Shown: in pieces, positions 33,828 through 42,040 of the stretch
How the letters are laid out: each line of letters opens with the position of its first letter
How positions within the stretch are numbered: position 1 is the first letter of the stretch
Origin: Gemmobacter denitrificans
Lineage (GTDB): Bacteria; Pseudomonadota; Alphaproteobacteria; Rhodobacterales; Rhodobacteraceae
NCBI RefSeq assembly: GCF_036964905.1
Contig: NZ_JBALHR010000002.1
Coordinates: 1 to 64,000, forward strand
DNA length: 64,000 bases
Direction of reading: 5' to 3'
The notes under the pieces: model-generated
The model's database searches: none
What the model was told of the DNA's origin: nothing
The model's input: the letters and a program-made list of their open reading frames with translations, nothing else
Position numbers and translations under genes: made by a program

Positions 33828-35771
33828 TCAGGCCCGCGACTTGCCCGGCATCGGGCTATCGGGGCTGCGCAGCTTCATTTCCTTCAACTGGGTCTCGATC
33901 CGGCCCCGCTGGGCAGCCGGATAGGCCGACAGGGGCGGCATCCCACCGGTCAGGCAGCGCAAAAGCAGATCGCGTGCCAGAGGCGCCGCCGCCGTCGAAC
34001 CGCCGCCACCATGTTCCACCACGACCGCGACCGCATATTTCGGTTTGTCATGCGGGGCGTAGCAGACGAAAAGCGCATGGTCGCGCAGCCGCCAGGGCAG
34101 GCTTTCATTCTTGCGCACGCCGGATTCGCGTTCGGCGGTGCCGATGTTGCGCACCTGTGCCGTGCCGGTCTTACCTGCCATCAGCATGGTTTCATCGACA
34201 ATGCGCGAAGATTTGGCGGTGCCGCGTTGGGCGTTCATCACCTCGAACATCCCACGCCGCACTTCGGCCAGATACTGCGGGTCAATCGGCAGAGGCGGTG
34301 CTTCCGGGGCGGGCTGCACTTCGGAACCGATGGCATGCACCAGCCGGGGCGTCACCGCCTTGCCGCTGGCGATGCGCGCGGTCATCACCGCCAGTTGCAG
34401 CGGCGAGGTCAGCACATAACCTTGCCCGATCGAGGCATTGACCGTGTCGCCGATCCGCCATTCCTGCCCATAGCTTTCCTGTTTCCAGGCCTTGTCGGGC
34501 ATCACACCCGCAGCAATGGCGGACATTGGCAGATCATGGCGCTGCCCCAGGCCCAGCAGCCGGCCCATTTCCGCGATCTTGTCGATGCCCACCTTCAGCG
34601 CGATGTCATAGAAATAGACGTCGCAGCTTTCTGCCAGCGCCGAATGCAGCGATACCGTGCCATGACCCGAGCGTTTCCAGCAATGAAAGCGCCGTCCGCC
34701 GACTTCGTAATGCCCGGGGCAATAGACCCCGGTGCCGGGGGTGATCACGCCATCCTGCAGCGCAGCCAGCGCCGTGACCATCTTGAAGGTCGATCCGGGG
34801 GGATAAAGCCCCTGCACTGTCTTGTTCGCAAGCGGCCGGTGATCGTTTTCGGTCAGGACAGAGTAATCCTTGCGGCTGATCCCGCGCACGAACAGGTTCG
34901 GGTCGAAGGACGGGCCGCTGGCAATGGCCAGCACATCGCCGGTTTCGACATCCATCGCCACCATGGCGGCGCTTTCCTCGCCCAGCCGGACCTGGGCAAA
35001 GTTCTGGATATCGGCGTCGATGGTCAGGCGCAGGTCATTGCCCGGATCGCCTTCGATCCGTTCCAGTTCGCGCATCACGCGGCCGACATGGTTCACCTCG
35101 ATCCGCTTTTGCCCGGCGCGGCCGCGCAGCAGATCTTCGGTCCAGCGTTCGACACCGATCTTGCCGATCTGGAACTTGGGGATCTGCAGCACCGGATCGG
35201 GGTTTTCGATCCCTTCCAGATCCTTTTCCGACACCGGGCCGACATAGCCCACGACATGCGCAAAATCGGTGTCGCGGGGATAGACCCGGCTCAGCCCGAC
35301 TTCGGGCGTGACGCCCGGCAGGCTGGGGGCGTTCAGCGCGATCTTGGAAAACTCTTCCCAACTCAGCCGGTCGGCCACGATGATCGGCACGAAAGAAGAT
35401 CGCCGCTCGACCTCCTTCAGCGTCTTGTCGATTTCGTCCTGTGTCAGCGGGATCAGTTGCGACAGCCGCTTGAGCACAAGTTCCACATCGCCCGCATCTT
35501 CGCGCGTGATCACGATGCGGTAATTCTGTTCATTGCCCGCGATCAGCTTGCCGTTGCGATCGAAGATCAGGCCACGGGCCGGCGGGATCAGCCGGATGTT
35601 GATGCGGTTTTCCTCGGCCAGCAGCTTGAACTGGTCGGCCTGATCGATCTGCAGATAGCGCATCCGCGCACCCAGCACCGCGACAAAACCGGCCATCGCC
35701 CCGCCCATCAGCAGTGCCCGGCGGCGCACGCCGCGTGTGCTTTCTTCGGTATCGCGCGGGGTCCGTCTCAT
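33828..35771 (-). CDS. mrdA: Penicillin-binding protein 2
   Basis: A 647-residue class B PBP: one N-terminal transmembrane segment (about residues 19-36), a dimerisation domain, and a transpeptidase domain with Ser327 in GSTFK, the SxD-type box in AESCDVYF, and KTGTAQ. It cross-links peptidoglycan during elongation, with RodA. The start codon overlaps the mreD stop as ATGA. Confidence 0.95.
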   Translation of the reverse strand: MRRTPRDTEESTRGVRRRALLMGGAMAGFVAVLGARMRYLQIDQADQFKLLAEENRINIRLIPPARGLIFDRNGKLIAGNEQNYRIVITREDAGDVELVLKRLSQLIPLTQDEIDKTLKEVERRSSFVPIIVADRLSWEEFSKIALNAPSLPGVTPEVGLSRVYPRDTDFAHVVGYVGPVSEKDLEGIENPDPVLQIPKFQIGKIGVERWTEDLLRGRAGQKRIEVNHVGRVMRELERIEGDPGNDLRLTIDADIQNFAQVRLGEESAAMVAMDVETGDVLAIASGPSFDPNLFVRGISRKDYSVLTENDHRPLANKTVQGLYPPGSTFKMVTALAALQDGVITPGTGVYCPGHYEVGGRRFHCWKRSGHGTVSLHSALAESCDVYFYDIALKVGIDKIAEMGRLLGLGQRHDLPMSAIAAGVMPDKAWKQESYGQEWRIGDTVNASIGQGYVLTSPLQLAVMTARIASGKAVTPRLVHAIGSEVQPAPEAPPLPIDPQYLAEVRRGMFEVMNAQRGTAKSSRIVDETMLMAGKTGTAQVRNIGTAERESGVRKNESLPWRLRDHALFVCYAPHDKPKYAVAVVVEHGGGGSTAAAPLARDLLLRCLTGGMPPLSAYPAAQRGRIETQLKEMKLRSPDSPMPGKSRA

Positions 35772-36307
35772 AGCCGCCGTCCCATGTCATCCAATTCGCC
35801 CATGCCGGGCTTGTGCACACCCAATGTGATGCGGCTGAGCCCGACAACCAGCGGGTAGACCAGAATCGAGGCGAGCACCTGCGCCATGGCAAAGCCAAAG
35901 CCAGGCTGGGGCAGGGCGGTCACCGCAAAGGCCAGACGGTACAGGAAGAACATGGCCAGCATCAACATGGCGATGAAAAGCCATTCCATCAGGAAAGACA
36001 ATTCACGGGTCAGTGCAAGGCGCGAGCGCAGCACTTCGCTGCCCAGCACGACCAGCGCCGTCCAGAGCCCCGGGGGCCGCATCAGCAGCAGGTCTTCCAG
36101 CAATACCACGGTGGCAATCAGCAGGACCGGCACATAATCGGGCCGCCGCAGCACCCAGGCCAGCGTCAGGCACAGCAGGATATCAGGGCCGGGCAGGCGG
36201 CCCGCCGTGCTGTCAAGCGGCAGTAGCCGCAGAAACAGCATGAACAGCGCGACCGCGACATAGATCGCCCGATGCAACAGCACATCGCGGCGCAGCGGGT
36301 CACCCAT
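35768..36307 (-). CDS. mreD: Rod-shape-determining protein MreD
   Basis: A 179-residue hydrophobic protein with five to six transmembrane segments, such as AIYVAVALFMLFLRLLPL and VLASILVYPLVVGL. MreD is the membrane partner of MreC. The start at ATG 36307 overlaps the last codons of mreC; an ATG two codons upstream at 36313 is also possible. It ends inside the mrdA start codon. Confidence 0.92.
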   Translation of the reverse strand: MGDPLRRDVLLHRAIYVAVALFMLFLRLLPLDSTAGRLPGPDILLCLTLAWVLRRPDYVPVLLIATVVLLEDLLLMRPPGLWTALVVLGSEVLRSRLALTRELSFLMEWLFIAMLMLAMFFLYRLAFAVTALPQPGFGFAMAQVLASILVYPLVVGLSRITLGVHKPGMGELDDMGRRL

Positions 36308-37241
36308 CGCCATCCCCCGGCGCGGGCTCGGCATCGACTTCGGCCTTGGGGGCGGGCAGCGGGCCGATCAGACCCGTGGCCAGTGGCGGGGCCACCAGCG
36401 TGCCCGGATCGGTGATCGGTTCCAGATCATGGCTGCGCAGCACCCGCAGGAATTCCAGCCGTTCGTAATCGGCCGCAAGGATCACCCGCAGCCTGCGGTC
36501 CGGCCCCTGCGCCACCTGTCCGACCAGCAGCCCGGAAGGCAGCACTCCGCCATCGCCTGATGTGACGACCTGATCGCCGGGGCGGACCAGATCGGGCTTG
36601 TCGATGAATTCCAATGGCGGGGCGGCGCTGTTGTCGCCTGCCAGCAGGGCCTTCTGCCCCGAGGCCTGCACCACAACAGGCACACGGCTGTTGCTGTCGG
36701 TCAGCAGGATCACCCGCGCCGTCTTGTTTCCCACGCCCGAGATGCGCCCCACCAGCCCGATGCCATCCATCGCCGCCCAACCATCGCGGATGCCATCGCG
36801 CGCGCCCACGTTCAGCAAGACCGATTGCCGGAACGGGCTTCCGCTATCGGCCAGCACCACGCCGGTGATATGGGTCAGCTTGGGGTCAAGCCGCACCTGA
36901 TTGAGATCAAGCAACTTGGCATTCTGCTGTTCCAGCCGCAGGGCCGCCTCTTTCCATTGGCGCATGGCCTGCAGTTCCTGGCGCAATTCCTGGTTCTGCT
37001 GATAAAGCTTGGTATAGCTTTGAAAGCCCTGCGCCATGTCCACCACCTTGGCGACCGGCAGCATGACCCAATCGAACCCCGGCGCGACCTGATCGATCAG
37101 CGCGGTGCGGAAGCGTTCCACGCGGGGGCTGTCGATCCGCCAGACCAAAAACAGCACCAGCAGCGCCAGAACAAGCATCCCGATCAGGATGCGCCTGATC
37201 GGGGCAATGTAGTCTTCGGGCGAGGTTCGGCTCTTTGCCAT
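36300..37241 (-). CDS. mreC: Rod-shape-determining protein MreC
   Basis: A 313-residue bitopic protein: transmembrane segment at about 18-33, a coiled coil (LYQQNQELRQELQAMRQWKEAALRLEQQNAKLLDLNQ), then the periplasmic double beta-barrel (VLLTDSNSRVPVV and GDQVVTSGDGGVLPSGLLVG). It connects MreB to PBP2 and RodA. It ends in an acidic-proline tail that overlaps mreD. Confidence 0.94.
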   Translation of the reverse strand: MAKSRTSPEDYIAPIRRILIGMLVLALLVLFLVWRIDSPRVERFRTALIDQVAPGFDWVMLPVAKVVDMAQGFQSYTKLYQQNQELRQELQAMRQWKEAALRLEQQNAKLLDLNQVRLDPKLTHITGVVLADSGSPFRQSVLLNVGARDGIRDGWAAMDGIGLVGRISGVGNKTARVILLTDSNSRVPVVVQASGQKALLAGDNSAAPPLEFIDKPDLVRPGDQVVTSGDGGVLPSGLLVGQVAQGPDRRLRVILAADYERLEFLRVLRSHDLEPITDPGTLVAPPLATGLIGPLPAPKAEVDAEPAPGDGDG

Positions 37242-37267
37242 GGCGGGGCCCCGTCAGGCGCGCGTGA

Positions 37268-38302
37268 TCAGCTGTCGTAATCAATGACGTGGCGCAGCTG
37301 CTTTTCGTATTCCAGCGCCTTGCCGGTGCCAAGCGCCACACAGTTCAGCGATTCATTTGCGACGGAAATCGACAGGCCGGTCTGCTCGCGCAGCGCCAGA
37401 TCGAGATCGCCCAGCAGCGCCCCGCCACCCGTCAGCATCACACCGCGATCCACGATATCGGCGGCAAGATCGGGGGGCGTGGTTTCCAGCGCCTGCATCA
37501 CCGCATCGCAGATCTGCTGCACGGGTTCGGCCAGCGCCTCGGCCACCTGGGCCTGGTTGATTTCGGTTTCCTTCGGCACGCCGTTCAGCAGATCGCGCCC
37601 GCGAATGGCCATCGATGCGCCGCGCCCGTCATCGGGCATCCGGGCGGTGCCAATGGTGGTCTTGATCCGTTCGGCGGTGCTTTCGCCGATCAACAGGTTC
37701 TGGTGGCGCCGCAGATAGCTGATGATCGCGTCATCCATCCGGTCGCCGCCCACCCGCACCGAACGGGCATAGACAATATCGCCCAGGGACAGCACGGCCA
37801 CCTCGGTCGTGCCGCCGCCGATATCCACCACCATGTTGCCGGTGGGTTCGGTGATCGGCATGCCCGCGCCGATGGCCGCCGCAATCGGTTCGGCGATCAG
37901 GCCCGCGCGGCGCGCACCCGCCTGCAGAACCGAATTGCGGATCGCGCGCTTTTCCACCGGGGTCGCGCCATGCGGCACGCAGACGATGATCTTCGGCTTG
38001 CTGAACGTCGTGCGCTTGTGGACCTTGCGGATGAAATGCTTGATCATCTCTTCGGCACTGTCGAAATCGGCAATGACGCCATCGCGCATCGGTCGGATCG
38101 CCTCGATGCTGCCGGGGGTGCGGCCCAGCATCAGCTTGGCATCTTCGCCAACGGCCAGAACCTGTTTCTTGCCGTCCTTCACATGATACGCCACCACCGA
38201 AGGTTCGTTCAGCACGATGCCCTTGCCACGGATATAGACAAGCGTATTCGCGGTGCCGAGGTCGATCGCCATATCCGACGAGAAAAGACCGGTGAGTGAC
38301 AT
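37268..38302 (-). CDS. mreB: Rod-shape-determining actin homologue MreB
   Basis: A 344-residue actin-fold ATPase. Phosphate-1 region MAIDLGTANTLVY, connect region and phosphate-2 VVDIGGGTTEVAVLSLG, and adenosine motif VMLTGGGALLGDLDL are all present. It guides elongation-phase wall synthesis. The start at ATG 38302 matches the family N terminus; the open frame upstream is not conserved-looking. The 230 or so bases to the leuA terminator hold its leader and promoter; I see no gene there. Confidence 0.96.
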   Translation of the reverse strand: MSLTGLFSSDMAIDLGTANTLVYIRGKGIVLNEPSVVAYHVKDGKKQVLAVGEDAKLMLGRTPGSIEAIRPMRDGVIADFDSAEEMIKHFIRKVHKRTTFSKPKIIVCVPHGATPVEKRAIRNSVLQAGARRAGLIAEPIAAAIGAGMPITEPTGNMVVDIGGGTTEVAVLSLGDIVYARSVRVGGDRMDDAIISYLRRHQNLLIGESTAERIKTTIGTARMPDDGRGASMAIRGRDLLNGVPKETEINQAQVAEALAEPVQQICDAVMQALETTPPDLAADIVDRGVMLTGGGALLGDLDLALREQTGLSISVANESLNCVALGTGKALEYEKQLRHVIDYDS

Positions 38303-38531
38303 TGTGGACTGCGTCCTTTGTTGCAAAAAGCCCTTGGCCCGCGACTCAGCCAGCCTGAGGTGGGCGTCTTCATATAAAGACAGGTAAAGGCCAGCGAAAC
38401 CCTGCTTGGCAAGGCGGCGGCGCAATTCCGCGTGTGCAAAAATGGCTTGGAGATTTCGAACATCCAGGGGGTCAACGGTGGCCTTTCCGGGCCCTGATTT
38501 ACCAATTTGCGATATGGCGGCAAAATGCACA

Positions 38532-38555
38532 AAGGGCGCGGCTTGTGCCGCGCCC
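38532..38555 (-). terminator. Rho-independent terminator of leuA
   Basis: On the minus strand, GGGCGCGGC and GCCGCGCCC form a 9-bp stem (38534-38542 with 38547-38555) with a four-base loop, followed by TTT. It stands 27 bases after the leuA stop. Confidence 0.8.
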
Positions 38556-38581
38556 TGTCATGCCCTTGCGGCAGGTCAGCC

Positions 38582-40171
38582 TCAGGTGCTGCTGCGATAG
38601 TCCACGGTCTTCACATCATCGCCCGGCGCCGATTTCTTGCGCCGTTCGATCAGCCGGTTCAGCGCGTTGACATAGGCCTTCACGCTGGCCACCACCGTAT
38701 CGGTATCGGCAGATGAACCGGTGGCGATGCGCCCGTCTTCCGAGATGCGCACGCTGACCGTGGCCTGCGCATCGGTGCCTTCGGTCACGGCATTCACCTG
38801 ATAGAGCTGCAGCTCCGCCTGATGCGGATAGAGCATGTCCACCGCATTGAACGCCGCATCCACCGGACCGTCGCCGGTTGCGTCAATCGCATGTTCGACG
38901 CCGTCGATCAGCAAGGTCAGCTCCGCCTCGCGCGGGCCTTCGGTGCCGCAGACCACGCGCAGGCGTTTCACCTGCAGCGTATCGCTGCCGGTCGAGGTTT
39001 CCTGATCCTTCATCAGCGCGACCAGATCGTCGTCATAGACCTCTTTCTTGCGGTCGGCCAAGGCCTTGAACCGCACGAAGACATCATTGAGCTGATTGTC
39101 GGCCAGATCAAAACCCAGTTCCTTCAGCTTGGCGCGCAGGGCCGCGCGGCCCGAATGCTTGCCCATCGTCAGGTTCTTCTGCGTCAGGCCGATATCTTCG
39201 GGGCGCATGATTTCGAAGGTTTCGACATTCTTCAGCACGCCATCCTGATGGATGCCGCTTTCATGCAGGAAGGCGTTCTTGCCGACGATGGCCTTGTTGA
39301 ACTGCACCGGAAAGCCCGACACGGTAGAGACGCGGCGCGACAGATGCATGATCTTGGTCGTGTCGATCCCTGTCTGGTAAGGCAGGATGTCATTGCGCAC
39401 GCGCAGCGCCATCACCACCTCTTCCAGCGCGGTATTGCCCGCACGTTCGCCCAGGCCGTTGATCGTGCATTCGATCTGGCGCGCACCTGCCTCGACCGCG
39501 GCAAGGCTGTTGGCTGTCGCCATGCCCAGATCGTTATGGCAATGGGTGGCGAAGATGATCTTGTCGGCCCCCGGCACGCGCTCCAGCAGCATGCGGATGA
39601 TCTTCGCGCTTTCGAACGGGTAGGTATAGCCCACGGTATCGGGAATGTTGATCGTGGTGGCCCCGGCCTTGATGGCGATTTCCACCACCCGGCACAGGTA
39701 ATCCGGTTCGGTCCGCGTGGCATCCATGGGCGACCATTGCACATTGTCACACAGGTTGCGGGCGTGGGTGACGGTGTCGTGGATGCGCTCGGCCATCTGG
39801 TCCATGTCCAGATTGGGAATGGCGCGATGCAGCGGCGAGGTGCCGATGAAAGTGTGAATGCGTGGCGACCGCGCATGTTTCACCGCTTCCCAGCAGCGGT
39901 CGATATCCTTGTAATTGGCACGGGCCAGACCACAGATGGTGGAGTTGCGGCTGCGCCGGGCGATCTCGGATACGGCGTTGAAATCTCCCTCGCTGGCGAT
40001 GGGGAAGCCCGCTTCGATGATGTCCACGCCCATTTCATCGAGCAGGCCGGCAATTTCCAGCTTTTCGTCATGCGTCATGGTCGCGCCGGGCGATTGTTCA
40101 CCATCGCGCAGGGTAGTGTCGAAAATCAGCACACGGGCCTGAGGGCTTGCAGGGGCGTTTTCGGTCGTCAT
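38582..40171 (-). CDS. leuA: 2-isopropylmalate synthase
   Basis: A 529-residue enzyme that condenses acetyl-CoA with 2-oxoisovalerate, the first step of leucine synthesis. The TIM barrel carries FDTTLRDGEQSPGA near the N terminus, the metal-site HCHNDLG, and HESGIHQDG. A C-terminal LeuA allosteric domain for leucine follows from about residue 400 (RVVCGTEGPREAELTLL). ATG 40171 has AGGA eight bases before it. An in-frame ATG at 40207, behind a GGAGGTGA site, is a real alternative that adds 12 residues. Regulated by a leucine leader peptide. Confidence 0.94.
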   Translation of the reverse strand: MTTENAPASPQARVLIFDTTLRDGEQSPGATMTHDEKLEIAGLLDEMGVDIIEAGFPIASEGDFNAVSEIARRSRNSTICGLARANYKDIDRCWEAVKHARSPRIHTFIGTSPLHRAIPNLDMDQMAERIHDTVTHARNLCDNVQWSPMDATRTEPDYLCRVVEIAIKAGATTINIPDTVGYTYPFESAKIIRMLLERVPGADKIIFATHCHNDLGMATANSLAAVEAGARQIECTINGLGERAGNTALEEVVMALRVRNDILPYQTGIDTTKIMHLSRRVSTVSGFPVQFNKAIVGKNAFLHESGIHQDGVLKNVETFEIMRPEDIGLTQKNLTMGKHSGRAALRAKLKELGFDLADNQLNDVFVRFKALADRKKEVYDDDLVALMKDQETSTGSDTLQVKRLRVVCGTEGPREAELTLLIDGVEHAIDATGDGPVDAAFNAVDMLYPHQAELQLYQVNAVTEGTDAQATVSVRISEDGRIATGSSADTDTVVASVKAYVNALNRLIERRKKSAPGDDVKTVDYRSST

Positions 40172-40206
40172 ATCGGAAATCCTGTTGTCTCTGTCTGCTT
40201 CATCCA

Positions 40207-40255
40207 TGGGTGCTGGTCACCTCCGAGCGGTCGCACCCAAGGGCACGCTCAGAGG
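40207..40255 (-). promoter_or_regulatory. leuA attenuator region with alternative hairpins
   Basis: In the transcript, CCTCTGAGCG (40255-40246) can pair with CGCTCGGAGG (40229-40220), counting one G-U pair. This would hide the GGAGGTGA site at 40224-40217 and includes the leader stop codon. The mutually exclusive stem TGGGTGC/GCACCCA (40239-40233 with 40213-40207) leaves that site in a loop. Neither is followed by a U run, so control at translation initiation is more likely than classic termination. Confidence 0.6.
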
Positions 40256-40326
40256 CGAATAAGGAGAAGCAGGCCACGGGTGGCCGGGGCGCAGGCGCGC
40301 GAGACGATATGAAAACCCGTGGTCAT
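40249..40326 (-). CDS. leuL: leu operon leader peptide, 25 residues with four consecutive leucines
   Basis: A short frame from ATG 40326 to TGA 40249 encodes a 25-residue peptide beginning MTTGFHIVSR and ending RGLLLLIRL. The Leu codons are CTG CTT CTC CTT with a final CTC. It lies directly ahead of leuA. The first codons (CCACGGGT, 40322-40315) can pair with ACCCGTGG (40281-40274) just before the Leu codons, as in segment 1:2 pairing of attenuators. There is no Shine-Dalgarno site, but TATAGT at 40340-40335 ends 8 bases before the ATG, so the message may be leaderless. Confidence 0.8.
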   Translation of the reverse strand: MTTGFHIVSRACAPATRGLLLLIRL

Positions 40327-40334
40327 GGGGCGCG

Positions 40335-40396
40335 ACTATAACGGGTAGGGCCGGAAAGAAAAGGGGGGAATCTGTGCCCGTTTCCGGCAATGTCAA
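40335..40396 (-). promoter_or_regulatory. Candidate promoters of leuL-leuA
   Basis: On the minus strand TATAGT (40340-40335) matches five of six bases of the -10 consensus and would start transcription at or next to the leuL ATG. A consensus TTGACA lies further up at 40396-40391; its best -10 partner (CAGATT, 16-base spacer) is weak. Only one of the two is likely to be used. Confidence 0.45.
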
Positions 40397-40484
40397 CGCC
40401 ACCCAAAATACAGCCCGATGGCCGATTGCAACCGTCTTGAATCGGGCCCGGGCATGGTGCTGATTTTTTCAGCAAAACACGGAC

Positions 40485-40591
40485 TTTGACCTGTTCAAAG
40501 CGGTGTGACGTTGCGTCTGGGTTGTCAAATTCACCGAAGTTTCGCGCATAGTGCCAGCCCCCCATTGCAAGCGGTTGCTGAACAGGTCAAA
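40485..40591. repeat. Pair of 13-bp inverted repeats in a gene-free region
   Basis: TTTGACCTGTTCA (40485-40497) recurs as its exact reverse complement TGAACAGGTCAAA at 40579-40591, with 81 bases between. A hairpin TGCTGA/TCAGCA (40459-40475) lies just outside. The whole stretch 40397-40840 has no convincing gene on either strand. The arms could be paired operator sites or ends of a small decayed element. Confidence 0.6.
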
Positions 40592-40840
40592 CAGTTTGCA
40601 TGTTGACCCTGCGCTTTCCTTGCGCCCGGTTGTTGCTGGTGCCGCCCGTTCCTGCCCGATCCGCGTTCTTGCGGGTGCAGATGGGGCTTTGCCTGCAAAT
40701 CGGGCCATCGCGCGGGCTTTCAGACAAACTTTTGTGCAGCTTGCCGCCTTTCATGGGCGGTGGCTGATTTCTGTTTGCCGGATGCCCAGGCATTCCGGCT
40801 GCGTCACAGATCCGAAGGGACCACGCTCCCGCCGGGTCTG

Positions 40841-40871
40841 GCCCCCCCGATCTCCCCAGGGTCGGGGGGGC
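40841..40871 (-). terminator. C-run/G-run hairpin after the kamA-like gene
   Basis: A perfect 10-bp stem GCCCCCCCGA (40841-40850) and TCGGGGGGGC (40862-40871) with an 11-base loop, 20 bases beyond the end of the radical SAM gene. There is no T tract on the minus strand. It has the hairpin part of the intergenic repeat family but not the GGATATTT block. Confidence 0.5.
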
Positions 40872-40890
40872 AATCTTTCCGGATCAGCTT

Positions 40891-41913
40891 TCAGGGATCG
40901 GTATAGGCGTGCTGGCCGCCTTGCCAGTCGCGCACCTGCCAGCCCTCCGGGCCGGGAGTGGCGGCCGAAGGCGTAAGCGGGGCCTTGCCATGGCCGCCCG
41001 GAATATCCAGCACATAGGTTGGCACCATCATCCCTGAAACCCGACCGCGCAAAGCCGAAATCAGGGCCTGACCTTCGGCAATCGTGGTGCGAAAATGGCC
41101 GGTGCCCCGCGCCAGATCGCAATGATGCAGGTAATAGGGTTTCACCCGGTTAGTCACCAGCGCCCGCATCATTGCCTCCAGTACCTCGACCCGATCATTC
41201 ACCCCGCGCAGCAGCACGGTTTGCGACAGCAAGGGAATGCCGGCCCGGGACAGGCGGCGCAGGGCCTGTCCCGCCTCGGGGGTGATTTCGTCGGGATGGT
41301 TGGTATGGACCACCAGCCAGACCGCCGGGCGGATATCCAGCCGCGCGATCAGATCGTCGTCGATGCGCCCCGGCGCCACGACCGGCACCCGGCTGTGCAG
41401 CCGCACCAGCCCGACATGGGGGATCGCCGCCAGCCGATCAAGGATATCGCCCAAACGGCGCGGGCTGAGCGACAGGGGATCGCCCCCGGTCAGGATCACC
41501 TCGCGCACTGCAGGTGTGGCGGCGATGTAGTCCAGCGCGCGATCCAGATCGGCGGGCGGCAGCGCCCCCGCTGCGCCAACCGTTTCGCGCCGAAAGCAGA
41601 AGCGGCAATAGACCTCGCATGTCTGGGTGACCGCCAGGATCACCCGGTCGGGATAGCGATGGGTCAGGCCCGGTGCCGGGCTGTGGACGTGATCGCCGAT
41701 CGGATCGGTCAGCTCTTCAGCGGCGATCACCGCCTCGGCGGGATCGGGCAGGAATTGCCGCGCCACCCCGGCAGAGGCCGCCGCCGCCCCGGCCATTTCC
41801 GCCGTCAGCCGGATGCGGAATGTCTCGGCCAGAGGTGCCAGCGCGGGCACGGAACCCTGCGTCAGCAGGTCTGCTTCGACAAGATCATCAAGATTGGTCA
41901 ATGCACGCGGCAT
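40891..41913 (-). CDS. KamA family radical SAM protein (lysine 2,3-aminomutase / EpmB-like)
   Basis: A 340-residue radical SAM enzyme with the cluster motif Cys99-x3-Cys103-x2-Cys106 (CEVYCRFC), the GGDPL SAM-binding motif, and PLP-binding segments as in KamA. Its length is closer to EpmB (342 residues), which makes beta-lysine for modification of elongation factor P, than to catabolic KamA (over 400). No efp or epmA gene lies in this window. GGAGC precedes the ATG at 41913. Confidence 0.88.
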   Translation of the reverse strand: MPRALTNLDDLVEADLLTQGSVPALAPLAETFRIRLTAEMAGAAAASAGVARQFLPDPAEAVIAAEELTDPIGDHVHSPAPGLTHRYPDRVILAVTQTCEVYCRFCFRRETVGAAGALPPADLDRALDYIAATPAVREVILTGGDPLSLSPRRLGDILDRLAAIPHVGLVRLHSRVPVVAPGRIDDDLIARLDIRPAVWLVVHTNHPDEITPEAGQALRRLSRAGIPLLSQTVLLRGVNDRVEVLEAMMRALVTNRVKPYYLHHCDLARGTGHFRTTIAEGQALISALRGRVSGMMVPTYVLDIPGGHGKAPLTPSAATPGPEGWQVRDWQGGQHAYTDP

Positions 41914-42040
41914 TCGGGGCTCCGGTTCTGGCAGGCGGGCGGGATAACGGCTGACCGGACCAAGGACAAGCTTTGGATTTCAATACTTCGTTAACCTTGG
42001 GGTGCGAGAACAAAACCGGAGAATGGGAAAAGGGGTCGCC

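Noticed and set aside
32997..35858. A 953-codon plus-strand frame opposite rodA and mrdA
   Set aside because: Same shadow pattern: no recognisable motif, and full overlap with two conserved cell-shape genes.
38303..38530. N-terminal extension of MreB
   Set aside because: MreB proteins begin near MSLTGLFSSD, matching ATG 38302; the added 76 codons run back through the leader towards the leuA terminator.
40551..40976. Plus-strand frame of 141 codons in the leuA-kamA gap
   Set aside because: No Shine-Dalgarno site, Arg/Ala-rich shadow composition, and it runs across the 40841-40871 hairpin into the kamA-like gene.
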